A stretch of DNA of 64,000 nt from Streptomyces sp. Mut1 (GTDB lineage: Bacteria > Actinomycetota > Actinomycetes > Streptomycetales > Streptomycetaceae), in NCBI RefSeq assembly GCF_030719295.1, contig NZ_CP120997.1, positions 1,674,001 to 1,738,000 of the forward strand. The letters are read 5' to 3'. Under the pieces are notes generated by a model. The model was not told the origin of the DNA, searched no databases, and saw only the letters and a list, made by a program, of their open reading frames with translations. The translations under genes were made by a program, and so were the position numbers. This document shows positions 1 to 8,380 of this stretch, in pieces. Every line of letters starts with the position of its first letter. Within the stretch, counting starts at the first letter, position 1.

Positions 1-1
1 C

Positions 2-502
2 CGCTCCGGCGACTCCCGCATCGGCCGCGCCTGGGTCGCCATCCGCGAGGACGAGACCGCCGCCACCGCCATGGGCATCAACGCCTTCCGGCTCAAGCTG
101 CTCGCCTTCGCCCTCGGCGCCACCCTCGCCGGCCTCGCCGGCACGGTCCAGGCACACGTCAACTACACCGTGACGCCCGAGCAGTACCAGTTCGCCGGCT
201 CCGTTCCCCCGAACTCCGCGTTCCTCCTCGCCGCCGTCATCCTCGGCGGCATGGGAACCCTCAGCGGACCCTTCGTCGGCGCCGCGCTGCTCTACCTGAT
301 CCCGGCCAAGCTGCAGTTCATGCAGGACTACCAGCTCTTCCTCTTCGGCATCGCGCTCGTCCTCCTCATGCGCTTCCGCCCCGAGGGCCTGGTCGCCGAC
401 CGCAGGAAGCAGCTCGAATTCCACGAGACCGACCAGCTCGACGTGCCCAAACCCCGGAAGCCCGACGAGACAGACGCCGGCATCGCCAAGGCGGGGGCGT
501 AA
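2..502 (+). CDS. livM: Branched-chain amino acid ABC transporter permease (LivM), 3' part
   Basis: This is the C-terminal part of a membrane permease of the LivM family, which forms the channel of a high-affinity branched-chain amino acid importer. The frame is open from the first bases, so the start lies upstream of the window. The first visible residues (GDSRIGRAWVAIREDETAA) are the conserved cytoplasmic coupling loop that contacts the ATPases. Hydrophobic segments follow, with a typical GGMGTLSGPFVGA motif and a short charged tail. The next gene begins 5 bases after the stop, so it heads the visible part of a livM-livG-livF operon. Substrate specificity within the family is inferred. Confidence 0.9.
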   Translation, partial: RSGDSRIGRAWVAIREDETAATAMGINAFRLKLLAFALGATLAGLAGTVQAHVNYTVTPEQYQFAGSVPPNSAFLLAAVILGGMGTLSGPFVGAALLYLIPAKLQFMQDYQLFLFGIALVLLMRFRPEGLVADRRKQLEFHETDQLDVPKPRKPDETDAGIAKAGA

Positions 503-507
503 CCACC

Positions 508-1439
<932 letters not shown>

Positions 1440-1443
<4 letters not shown>

Positions 1444-2156
1444 CCGCACTGCTGGAGGTCGAGGACCTCCGCGTCGCCTACGGCAAGATCGAAGCCGTCA
1501 AGGGCATCTCGTTCACCGTCGAGACCGGCCAGGTGGTCACCCTCATCGGCACCAACGGCGCCGGCAAGACCACCACCCTGCGCACCCTCTCCGGGCTGCT
1601 CAAACCCCTCGGCGGCCGCATCCTCTTCGAGGGCAAACCGCTCACCAACATCCCCGCACACAAGATCGTCTCCCTGGGCCTCGCCCACTCCCCCGAGGGC
1701 CGCCACATCTTCCCCCGGCTGACGATCACGGAGAACCTCCTCCTCGGCGCCTACCTCCGCAGCGACAAGGCAGGCATCGAGAAGGACGTCCAGCGCGCCT
1801 ACGACCTCTTCCCCATCCTCGGGGAACGCCGCAAGCAGGCCGCCGGAACGCTCTCCGGCGGCGAACAGCAGATGCTCGCCATGGGCCGCGCGCTCATGTC
1901 CCAGCCGAAGCTCCTCATGCTGGACGAGCCGTCCATGGGCCTCTCCCCGATCATGATGCAGAAGATCATGGAGACCATCGTCGAACTGCGGGCCTCCGGC
2001 ACGACGATCCTCCTGGTCGAGCAGAACGCCCAGGCCGCGCTCTCCCTCGCGGACCAGGGCCACGTCATGGAGATCGGCAAGATCGTCCTCTCCGGCACCG
2101 GAGCGGACCTCCTCCACGACGAGTCCGTCCGCAAGGCGTACCTCGGCGAGGACTGA
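1440..2156 (+). CDS. livF: Branched-chain amino acid ABC transporter ATPase (LivF)
   Basis: Second ATPase of the LivFG pair. The 238-residue length is normal for the family. Walker A (GTNGAGKT) lies at about 37-44, the signature LSGGE at about 138-142, Walker B (LLMLDEP) at about 158-164, and the LivF-typical VEQNAQAAL segment near 200. The start overlaps the livG stop, and a strong hairpin follows the stop codon directly. It is therefore the last gene of the operon. Confidence 0.93.
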
Positions 2157-2160
2157 GCCC

Positions 2161-2214
2161 CAGGAGTACGAGAAAGGCCCGCGCCTCGTGGCGCGGGCCT
2201 TTCTCGTACTCCTG
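2161..2214. terminator. Perfect 25-bp inverted repeat, bidirectional terminator
   Basis: Two perfectly complementary 25-base arms (2161-2185 and 2190-2214) are separated by TCGT. The structure lies between the convergent livF and response-regulator genes, four bases after the livF stop and five bases before the other stop. The position and symmetry fit a terminator serving both strands. Confidence 0.85.
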
Positions 2215-2219
2215 GCAAC

Positions 2220-2870
2220 CTACTCGGCGGCCCGCTTCTTCTCCTCGGCGTCCTCGATCAGCGCCTCGGCGAGCTGCTGCATCGACAGCCGGCGGTCCAT
2301 CGACGTCTTCTGGATCCACCGGAACGCCTCCGGCTCCGACAGCCCGTAGTCCGTCTGCAGAATGCTCTTCGCCCGGTCCACCAGCTTCCGCGTCTCCAGC
2401 CGCTGTGCCAGGTCCGCGACCTCGCTCTCCAGGGCCTTCAGCTCCGAGAACCGCGAGACGGCCATCTCGATGGCCGGCACGACGTCGCTCTTGCTGAACG
2501 GCTTCACGAGGTACGCCATCGCCCCGGCGTCCCTGGCCCGCTCCACGAGGTCGCGCTGCGAGAAGGCGGTGAGCATGAGGACCGGCGCGATGGACTCCTC
2601 GGCGATCTTCTCGGCGGCGGAGATCCCGTCGAGGACGGGCATCTTCACATCGAGGATGACCAGGTCCGGCTTGTGCTCCCGGGCCAGCTCGACAGCCTGC
2701 TGCCCGTCCCCGGCCTCACCGACGACCGAGTAGCCCTCTTCTTCGAGCATCTCTTTGAGATCGAGGCGAATGAGCGCCTCGTCCTCGGCGATGACGACGC
2801 GGGTCGTCAGCGGCGGGACGTGCGACTTGTCGTCGTCGGCGACGGGCTGGGGCGACTCGGGGGTGGTCAC
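2220..2870 (-). CDS. Response regulator with ANTAR RNA-binding domain (PdtaR-like)
   Basis: A cytoplasmic two-component response regulator that is expected to act on RNA (antitermination) instead of DNA. The N-terminal receiver domain (about 23-140) has the acidic pair (AEDE), the phospho-acceptor Asp at about 74 (VILDVKMP), a conserved Thr and Lys123 (LVKPF). The C-terminal ANTAR domain (about 145-205) contains the coiled region and the helix RKLVDRAKSILQTDYGLSEPE pattern (shown in part at RAKSILQTDYGLSEPEAFR). A GTG start follows a GAGGAG ribosome site. No histidine kinase is adjacent, which is usual for this family. It resembles mycobacterial PdtaR; its RNA targets are unknown here. Confidence 0.9.
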   Translation of the reverse strand: MTTPESPQPVADDDKSHVPPLTTRVVIAEDEALIRLDLKEMLEEEGYSVVGEAGDGQQAVELAREHKPDLVILDVKMPVLDGISAAEKIAEESIAPVLMLTAFSQRDLVERARDAGAMAYLVKPFSKSDVVPAIEMAVSRFSELKALESEVADLAQRLETRKLVDRAKSILQTDYGLSEPEAFRWIQKTSMDRRLSMQQLAEALIEDAEEKKRAAE

Positions 2871-2967
2871 GGGGCTCCTCGTTCAGGGCAGGGACTGCTG
2901 CCCTGAGCCTACCCAGCTACGGTATGGTGGTCGCGCAGCGGGTCGAAGGAAACCTTCGATTCTGCCA

Positions 2968-3042
2968 GCCCCGGTAGCCCAATTGGCAGCAGGCAATGGA
3001 TTCAAAACCCATACAGTGTCGGTTCGAATCCGACTCGGGGCA
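2968..3042 (+). tRNA. tRNA with CAA anticodon (Leu by anticodon) but a class I, short-variable-arm body
   Basis: The 75-nt sequence folds as a full cloverleaf. The acceptor stem 2968-2974 pairs with 3035-3041 (last pair G-T), with U8/A9 present. A three-pair D stem (2977-2979 with 2992-2994) carries the conserved GG in its loop. The anticodon stem 2996-3000/3008-3012 has an A-C mismatch at its inner end. The loop TTCAAAA places anticodon CAA at 3003-3005. The T stem 3018-3022/3030-3034 closes a TTCGAAT loop, and the discriminator is A3042. The variable region is only five bases, whereas normal bacterial tRNA-Leu has a long arm. No CCA is encoded. A weak -10-like TATGGT lies at 2923-2928, and short hairpins flank the gene (2943-2959, 3048-3062). 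Confidence 0.8.
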
Positions 3043-3138
3043 CTTTTCCTTCGATCTGAAGGTCGCAGCAAAATTTTGAGTTTTCACGGAAACGTGTGAG
3101 CCGCCACCTTTTCCAGCACCGTTTCGCTGGACTCGGAC

Positions 3139-3909
3139 ATGATCGCCGATGTGTACGACCTTGAAACACGCAAGCGCGCGCTGGCCCTCCTGGATCGCGG
3201 CCTCAGCCAGAACTCTGTAAGCAAGCAGACGGGCATTTCGCGGGCAGCCATTCGTTCTTGGCGGCAGCGGTTGGAGCCCATCGGCCGTGGACGGGCTTCG
3301 GAGTGCCCGCGATGCGCATCCCGGCCATTCGATGACCCGTCCGCGTACGCGTACTTACTCGGGCTCTACCTCGGAGACGGTTGCATCAGCCAGGGCAAAC
3401 GCGGCGTGTACTCACTCCGCATCGCCTGTGCCGACGCATGGCCCGGACTCATCGACGCGTGCAGCGAGGCCATGCAGGTCATTCGGCCGAACAACAAAGT
3501 CTTTCGCGTTCAGCGGCAGGGCTGCCAGTACGTCACATGTCTGAGCAAGCACTGGCCTTGCCTGTTCCCCCAGCACGGTCCCGGCAAGAAGCATGACCGC
3601 ACCATCGAGCCGGCCGAGTGGCAACAGGACATCGTGGACGCACATCCATGGGAGTTCATCCGGGGCCTCATCCACTCCGACGGCTGCCGGGTCATCAACT
3701 GGACCACCCGCACCGTCCGCGGCGAACGGCGGCGCTACGAGTACCCCCGCTACTTCTTCACCAACCTGTCCGCCGACATCCTGGACCTCTTCACCAGCAC
3801 CCTCGATCAGGTGGGCGTCGAGTGGAAGCGCGCCAACGGCAAGAACATCTCCGTAGCCCGACGGGCATCCGTCGCCCTCATGGATGCACACGTCGGGCCG
3901 AAATACTGA
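3139..3909 (+). CDS. HTH plus LAGLIDADG homing endonuclease-like protein, TTA codon
   Basis: A 256-residue protein with an N-terminal helix-turn-helix (about 18-45, GLSQNSVSKQTGISRAAIRS), a CPRC pair (57-60) and two LAGLIDADG-type motifs: YLLGLYLGDGC at 72-82 (Asp80) and WEFIRGLIHSDGC at 171-183 (Asp181). Two motifs with acidic residues fit a monomeric homing endonuclease fold, although many such bacterial proteins have no proven cutting activity. It begins 97 bases after the tRNA. Its composition is less GC-rich than its neighbours, with more A/T at wobble positions. Leu73, inside the first motif, is encoded by TTA (3355-3357), so translation should depend on the rare bldA tRNA. No clear ribosome site precedes the ATG. 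The function is unproven. Confidence 0.75.
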   Translation: MIADVYDLETRKRALALLDRGLSQNSVSKQTGISRAAIRSWRQRLEPIGRGRASECPRCASRPFDDPSAYAYLLGLYLGDGCISQGKRGVYSLRIACADAWPGLIDACSEAMQVIRPNNKVFRVQRQGCQYVTCLSKHWPCLFPQHGPGKKHDRTIEPAEWQQDIVDAHPWEFIRGLIHSDGCRVINWTTRTVRGERRRYEYPRYFFTNLSADILDLFTSTLDQVGVEWKRANGKNISVARRASVALMDAHVGPKY

Positions 3910-3919
3910 GCGAGCCGCC

Positions 3920-5353
3920 CTACTTCGGGCTGTCGTCCTCGCCGATGTGGTGTACGCGCACCAGGTTCGTCGATCCGGCGACGCCCGGCGGGGAGCCGGC
4001 CGTGATCACCACCACGTCGCCCTTCTGGCAGCGGCCGATCTTCAGCAGCTCCTCGTCCACCTGGGCGACCATCGCGTCCGTCGAGTCCACGTGCGGGCCG
4101 AGGAACGTTTCCACGCCCCAGGTCAGGTTCAGCTGGGAGCGGGTGGCCGGGTCCGGGGTGAAGGCCAGGACGGGGATGGGTGAGCGGTAGCGGGAGAGGC
4201 GCTTGACCGTGTCGCCGCTCTGGGTGAAGGCCACCAGGAACTTCGCGCCGAGGAAGTCGCCCATCTCGGCCGCCGCGCGGGCGACCGCGCCGCCCTGGGT
4301 GCGGGGCTTGTTGCGGTCGGTGAGGGGCGGGAGCCCCTTGGCGAGGATGTCCTCCTCGGCCGCCTCCACGATGCGGGACATCGTGCGGACCGTCTCGATC
4401 GGATACTTGCCGACGCTGGTCTCACCGGAGAGCATCACCGCGTCCGTGCCGTCGATGACGGCGTTGGCGACGTCGGAGGCCTCGGCGCGGGTGGGCCGGG
4501 AGTTGTCGATCATCGAGTCGAGCATCTGGGTCGCGACGATGACCGGCTTCGCGTTGCGCTTGGCGAGCTTGACCGCGCGCTTCTGGACGATCGGAACCTG
4601 CTCCAGCGGCATTTCGACGCCGAGGTCGCCCCGGGCGACCATGATGCCGTCGAAGGCGGCGACGATGTCCTCGATGTTGTCGACGGCCTGGGGCTTCTCG
4701 ACCTTGGCGATGACGGGGAGGCGGCGGCCCTCCTCGTCCATCACGCGGTGGACGTCCTCGATGTCGCGCCCGCTGCGGACGAAGGAGAGGGCGATGATGT
4801 CGGCGCCCGTGCGGATGGCCCAGCGCAGGTCGTCGATGTCCTTCTCGGAGAGCGCGGGGACGGAGACGGCGACGCCGGGGAGGTTGAGTCCCTTGTGGTC
4901 GGAGACCATGCCGCCCTCGACGACGGTGGTGCGGACGCGGGGGCCGTCGACCTCGATGACTTCGAGGGTGACGCGGCCGTCGTCGATCAGGATGCGCTCG
5001 CCGGGGGTGACGTCGGCGGCGAGGCCGCTGTACGTGGTGCCGCAGGCGTGGCGGTCGCCCTCCATGGGTTCGACGGTGATGGTGAAGTCGTCGCCGCGTT
5101 CAAGGAGTACGGGGCCTTCGCGGAAGCGTCCGAGGCGGATCTTCGGGCCTTGAAGGTCGGCGAGGATGCCGACGCTGCGGCGGGCCTCGTCGGACGCCTT
5201 GCGGACGCGGTGGTAGCGCTCTTCGTGTTCGGCGTAGCTGCCGTGGCTGAGGTTGAGGCGGGCGATGTCCATTCCCGCCTCGACAAGGCCCTTGATCTGG
5301 TCGTATGTGTCGGTGGCGGGTCCCAGGGTGCAAACGATTTTGGCTCGGCGCAT
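3920..5353 (-). CDS. pyk: Pyruvate kinase
   Basis: Converts phosphoenolpyruvate and ADP to pyruvate and ATP, the last step of glycolysis, in the cytoplasm. The 477-residue length is normal. Visible family motifs are the N-terminal KIVCTLGPAT and ARLNLSHG, the catalytic lysine in VIAKVEKPQA, the metal/substrate-binding GIMVARGDLGVEMP, and VATQMLDSM. The start was chosen at the conserved MRRAKIV. The gene is monocistronic, convergent with the endonuclease-like gene, and has a recognisable promoter with an embedded palindrome upstream. Confidence 0.96.
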   Translation of the reverse strand: MRRAKIVCTLGPATDTYDQIKGLVEAGMDIARLNLSHGSYAEHEERYHRVRKASDEARRSVGILADLQGPKIRLGRFREGPVLLERGDDFTITVEPMEGDRHACGTTYSGLAADVTPGERILIDDGRVTLEVIEVDGPRVRTTVVEGGMVSDHKGLNLPGVAVSVPALSEKDIDDLRWAIRTGADIIALSFVRSGRDIEDVHRVMDEEGRRLPVIAKVEKPQAVDNIEDIVAAFDGIMVARGDLGVEMPLEQVPIVQKRAVKLAKRNAKPVIVATQMLDSMIDNSRPTRAEASDVANAVIDGTDAVMLSGETSVGKYPIETVRTMSRIVEAAEEDILAKGLPPLTDRNKPRTQGGAVARAAAEMGDFLGAKFLVAFTQSGDTVKRLSRYRSPIPVLAFTPDPATRSQLNLTWGVETFLGPHVDSTDAMVAQVDEELLKIGRCQKGDVVVITAGSPPGVAGSTNLVRVHHIGEDDSPK

Positions 5354-5369
5354 GGTTCGACCCTAGACC

Positions 5370-5409
5370 TTACCTATGGGTAGGTAATTGGCTCTGTATG
5401 ACTGTCCAA
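5370..5409 (-). promoter_or_regulatory. pyk promoter with overlapping palindrome
   Basis: On the minus strand a TTGGAC box (5409-5404) is followed after 17 bases by TACCTA (5386-5381), a good vegetative promoter match upstream of pyk. The -10 lies within an 18-bp palindrome, TTACCTA-TGGG-TAGGTAA (5370-5387), placed where a bound repressor would block RNA polymerase. The promoter is read from sequence; the operator is inferred. Confidence 0.5.
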
Positions 5410-5453
5410 CCACCTTTGAATGAAGGGTTATTGACAAGTGTTGAATTGTGCGG

Positions 5454-5477
5454 CGGCGTGCTCGGATGAGCACGCCG
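5454..5477 (-). terminator. Hairpin downstream of the SIMPL-domain gene
   Basis: Ten-base arms CGGCGTGCTC and GAGCACGCCG flank GGAT, 22 bases past the stop of the SIMPL-domain gene. No long T run follows, which is common for Streptomyces terminators. Confidence 0.55.
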
Positions 5478-5498
5478 GGTCGTGCGGTGGGCGGGAAT

Positions 5499-6203
5499 TC
5501 AGAGTTTCGGCGGGGTCATGGTGAAGCGGGCGTTCACCTGGGCGTAGACGGTCTGCTGCTGGGGTTCGAGGTCCATGGCGGGCGGCGGGGCGGCGGCGGC
5601 GCCCGCGAAACCTCCGGGGGCGGGGGGTGCGGCTGCGCCGCGCCGGGCGTAGCCGGCGGGGGCGGCGTTCTCCGCGCCGATGTCGGCGAGCTCCACCAGG
5701 GCGGCGAGCTCCGCGCCGACGGCTCCGGCGTATTCGCGGGCGCGCTGGACGGCTTCGCGGACGGCCTGGCGGCGGGCTTCGCCGTGGGCGGGTGAGGTGG
5801 GGCGCAGGGCCCACCAGGGGCCGCCGACGCGGGTCATGTCGAGGTCGCCGACGCGGGTGATGAATTCGCCGAGGGCGGTGAAGTCGTTGAGGACGGCGGT
5901 GATGTGGACGCGGCCGTGGTAGGCGCGGATCTTCTCGTCGCGGCCGCGCTGGGTGAGTTCGGGGGTGATGGAGAGGGCGCCGGTTTCGAGTTTCTCGACG
6001 GCGTTCCCGTAGCCGCGGGCGAGGTCGAGGACTGTGGTGTTGCGGCGGGTGAGGTCTTCGAGGGCGGCGCGGCGGTCCTTGCCGCGGGCGGTGACGGTGA
6101 TGGAGAGGTGGGCGATCTCGGGGTCGACTTCGAGGCGGGCTTCGCCTCGGACGGCGAGGCGGGGCTGGTCGGGGGTGCCGTAGGGCTGGGCGGTGTCGGT
6201 CAT
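5499..6203 (-). CDS. SIMPL (DUF541) domain protein
   Basis: A 234-residue protein of the SIMPL/DUF541 family, whose biochemical role is unclear. It starts at ATG 6203 (MTDTAQPYGTPDQPRL). The frame is open further upstream, but that extension would run into the leader of the divergent nucleotidase gene and shows no family similarity. The domain runs from about residue 14 (LAVRGEARLEVDPEIAHLSI) to the C-terminus (VYAQVNARFTM). An Ala/Pro-rich insert lies at about 190-215. Unlike many relatives it has no signal peptide, so it is probably cytoplasmic. Confidence 0.8.
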   Translation of the reverse strand: MTDTAQPYGTPDQPRLAVRGEARLEVDPEIAHLSITVTARGKDRRAALEDLTRRNTTVLDLARGYGNAVEKLETGALSITPELTQRGRDEKIRAYHGRVHITAVLNDFTALGEFITRVGDLDMTRVGGPWWALRPTSPAHGEARRQAVREAVQRAREYAGAVGAELAALVELADIGAENAAPAGYARRGAAAPPAPGGFAGAAAAPPPAMDLEPQQQTVYAQVNARFTMTPPKL

Positions 6204-6386
6204 GCGTTCACTGTGGCATCCCGGTGTGACAGTCGGTGCGTCTTCGTGGCGACGGTGGGGGGACAACGGGTGGTCATGGAACGGAAACCTGCCGGGGGTG
6301 TTGCCGGGGGTGGTGCGTGGGTGATTATCTACGCGCGTCGTCCGGCCGTATGCGTTCGATCTACACGCGTCACATGAGGGACAAAC

Positions 6387-6447
6387 CCGCGCACGACGGA
6401 ACGGTGACCGACGCAACGGTGCGCGGCTGAGCCGCGCACGACGGAAC
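6387..6447. repeat. 16-bp direct repeat in nucleotidase leader
   Basis: The sequence CCGCGCACGACGGAAC occurs at 6387-6402 and again at 6432-6447, the second copy abutting a GCGCGGC-TGA-GCCGCGC palindrome (6421-6437). Both lie between the divergent SIMPL and nucleotidase genes, a likely place for regulator binding, though no known box is recognised. Confidence 0.5.
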
Positions 6448-6481
6448 TTCGCACCAAGAGAACTGAGATGTGGGAGACGAG

Positions 6482-8293
6482 ATGCCGCTGAACCGAAGGA
6501 CGTTCCTGGGGACATCGGCCGCGGCCGGCGCGGGTGCGGTGATCGCGGGCGGTGCCGCGGCGCCCGCCCAGGCGCACGGTCGCGGGCCGGGTCATGGGCA
6601 CGGGCATGGGCAGAAGCGGTATTCGTTCACCGTGATGGGGACGACCGACCTGCACGGGAACGTCTTCAACTGGGACTATTTCACCGACGCGGAGTTCGAC
6701 GACAAGGACCACAACGACGTCGGTCTGGCGAAGATCTCGACGCTGGTGGATCAGGTGCGGCGGGAGAAGGGCCGTCACAACACGCTGATGATCGACGCGG
6801 GTGACACGATTCAGGGCACCCAGCTGTCGTACTACTACGCGAAGATCGACCCGATCACGGCGAAGCGCGGTCCGGTGCACCCGATGGCGCGGGCGATGAA
6901 CGCGATCGGTTACGACGCGGCGGCGCTGGGCAACCACGAGTTCAACTACGGCATTCCGGTGCTGCGGAAGTTCGAGGAGCAGTGCGATTTCCCGCTGCTC
7001 GGGGCGAACGCGCTGGACGCGAAGACGTTGCGGCCGGCGTTCGCGCCGTACGTGATCAAGAAGCTGCGCACGCCGCACGGCCGGGATGTGAAGGTGGCGG
7101 TGCTGGGTCTGACGAATCCGGGGATCGCGATCTGGGACAAGGCGAACGTCGGCGGGAAGATGGTGTTCCCGGGTCTGGAGGAGCAGGCGGCGAAGTATGT
7201 GCCGCGGCTGCGTTCGATGGGCGCGGACGTGGTGATCGTGTCGGCGCACTCGGGTAACAGCGGGACGTCGTCGTACGGGGACCAGATTCCGTATGTGGAG
7301 AACGCGGCGGGTCTGGTGGCGGAGCAGGTGCCGGGGATCGACGCGATTCTGGTGGGTCACGCGCATCTGGAGATTCCCGAGTACTTCGTGGAGAACAAGA
7401 AGACCGGGAAGAAGGTCGTGCTCTCGGAGCCGTTGAAGTGGGGGCAGCGGCTGACGCTGTTCGATTTCGACGTGGTGTGGGAGAAGGGCCGCTGGGTGGT
7501 GGAGAAGGCCGGTTCCCGGGTGCTGAACTCGAACACGGCGGCGGAGGACCCGAAGATCACGAAGCTGCTGACGGGCGAGCACAAGAAGGTCGTGGCGTAC
7601 GTCAACCAGGTGATCGGGACGTCGACGGCGGCGATGACGACGGCCGAGGCGGCGTGGAAGGACGAGCCGATCATCGATCTGATCAATGTCGTCCAGACGG
7701 AGACGGTGAAGGAGGCGCTGGCCGGTGGCGAGTACGCGGATCTGCCGGTGCTGTCGCAGGCGTCGTGCTTCTCGCGTACGGCTCGGATTCCGGCCGGTGA
7801 TGTGACGATCAAGGACGCGGCGGGGCTGTATCCGTTCGAGAACACGCTGGAGGCGCGGCTGCTGACGGGCGCGCAGATCCTGGATTACCTGGAGTTCTCG
7901 GCGCGGTATTACGTGCAGACGGCCGCGGGTGCGGCGGTGGACCCGGAGAAGTTGACGAATGCGGACGACACGCCGGATTACAACTACGACGCGGTGTCGG
8001 GTCTGACGTACGACATCGACATCGCGAAGCCGGCGGGTTCGCGGATCGTGGATCTGTCGTTCGAGGGGAAGGCGATCGACCCGGCGGCGCAGTTCGTGCT
8101 GGCGGTGAACAATTACCGGGCGAGCGGCGGGGGTAATTTCCCGCATGTGCCGGGTGCGAAGCAGTTGTGGGCGAATTCGGAGGAGATCCGGAACACGATC
8201 ATCGGCTGGGTGCAGGCGAAGGGTTCGGTGGATGGTGCGCAGTTCGCTTCGGTGGACTGGCGGCTGACGCGGGACGGTACGCCGGTGTTCTGA
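6482..8293 (+). CDS. Tat-exported 5'-nucleotidase / 2',3'-cyclic phosphodiesterase family protein
   Basis: A 603-residue secreted metallophosphatase expected to dephosphorylate extracellular nucleotides. The start was set at ATG 6482 because GGAGA precedes it at good spacing; a GTG at 6470 is in frame but lacks a ribosome site. The N-terminus (NRRTFLGTSAAAGAGAV) is a twin-arginine signal ending in an AQA site. Metal-site motifs follow in order: TTDLHGN, IDAGDTIQG, LGNHEFNYG, VSAHSGNSG and VGHAHLE. A C-terminal 5'-nucleotidase substrate domain follows, including GGGNFPHVPG. A His/Gly-rich stretch lies just after the signal. It stands alone and is probably regulated from the 6204-6481 leader. 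Confidence 0.9.
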   Translation: MPLNRRTFLGTSAAAGAGAVIAGGAAAPAQAHGRGPGHGHGHGQKRYSFTVMGTTDLHGNVFNWDYFTDAEFDDKDHNDVGLAKISTLVDQVRREKGRHNTLMIDAGDTIQGTQLSYYYAKIDPITAKRGPVHPMARAMNAIGYDAAALGNHEFNYGIPVLRKFEEQCDFPLLGANALDAKTLRPAFAPYVIKKLRTPHGRDVKVAVLGLTNPGIAIWDKANVGGKMVFPGLEEQAAKYVPRLRSMGADVVIVSAHSGNSGTSSYGDQIPYVENAAGLVAEQVPGIDAILVGHAHLEIPEYFVENKKTGKKVVLSEPLKWGQRLTLFDFDVVWEKGRWVVEKAGSRVLNSNTAAEDPKITKLLTGEHKKVVAYVNQVIGTSTAAMTTAEAAWKDEPIIDLINVVQTETVKEALAGGEYADLPVLSQASCFSRTARIPAGDVTIKDAAGLYPFENTLEARLLTGAQILDYLEFSARYYVQTAAGAAVDPEKLTNADDTPDYNYDAVSGLTYDIDIAKPAGSRIVDLSFEGKAIDPAAQFVLAVNNYRASGGGNFPHVPGAKQLWANSEEIRNTIIGWVQAKGSVDGAQFASVDWRLTRDGTPVF

Positions 8294-8380
8294 TCCCGGC
8301 GGTTCGGGTGTGCTGTGGGCGGTCGTTCCTCTTCCCGGTGCGGGAGGTGGGGCGGCCGCCCTTTTCGCGTGTGTGGGTGG

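Noticed and set aside
2968..3909. Integrated element (AICE or prophage) at the tRNA
   Set aside because: There is no integrase, excisionase or replication gene, and no copy of the tRNA 3' end was seen downstream.
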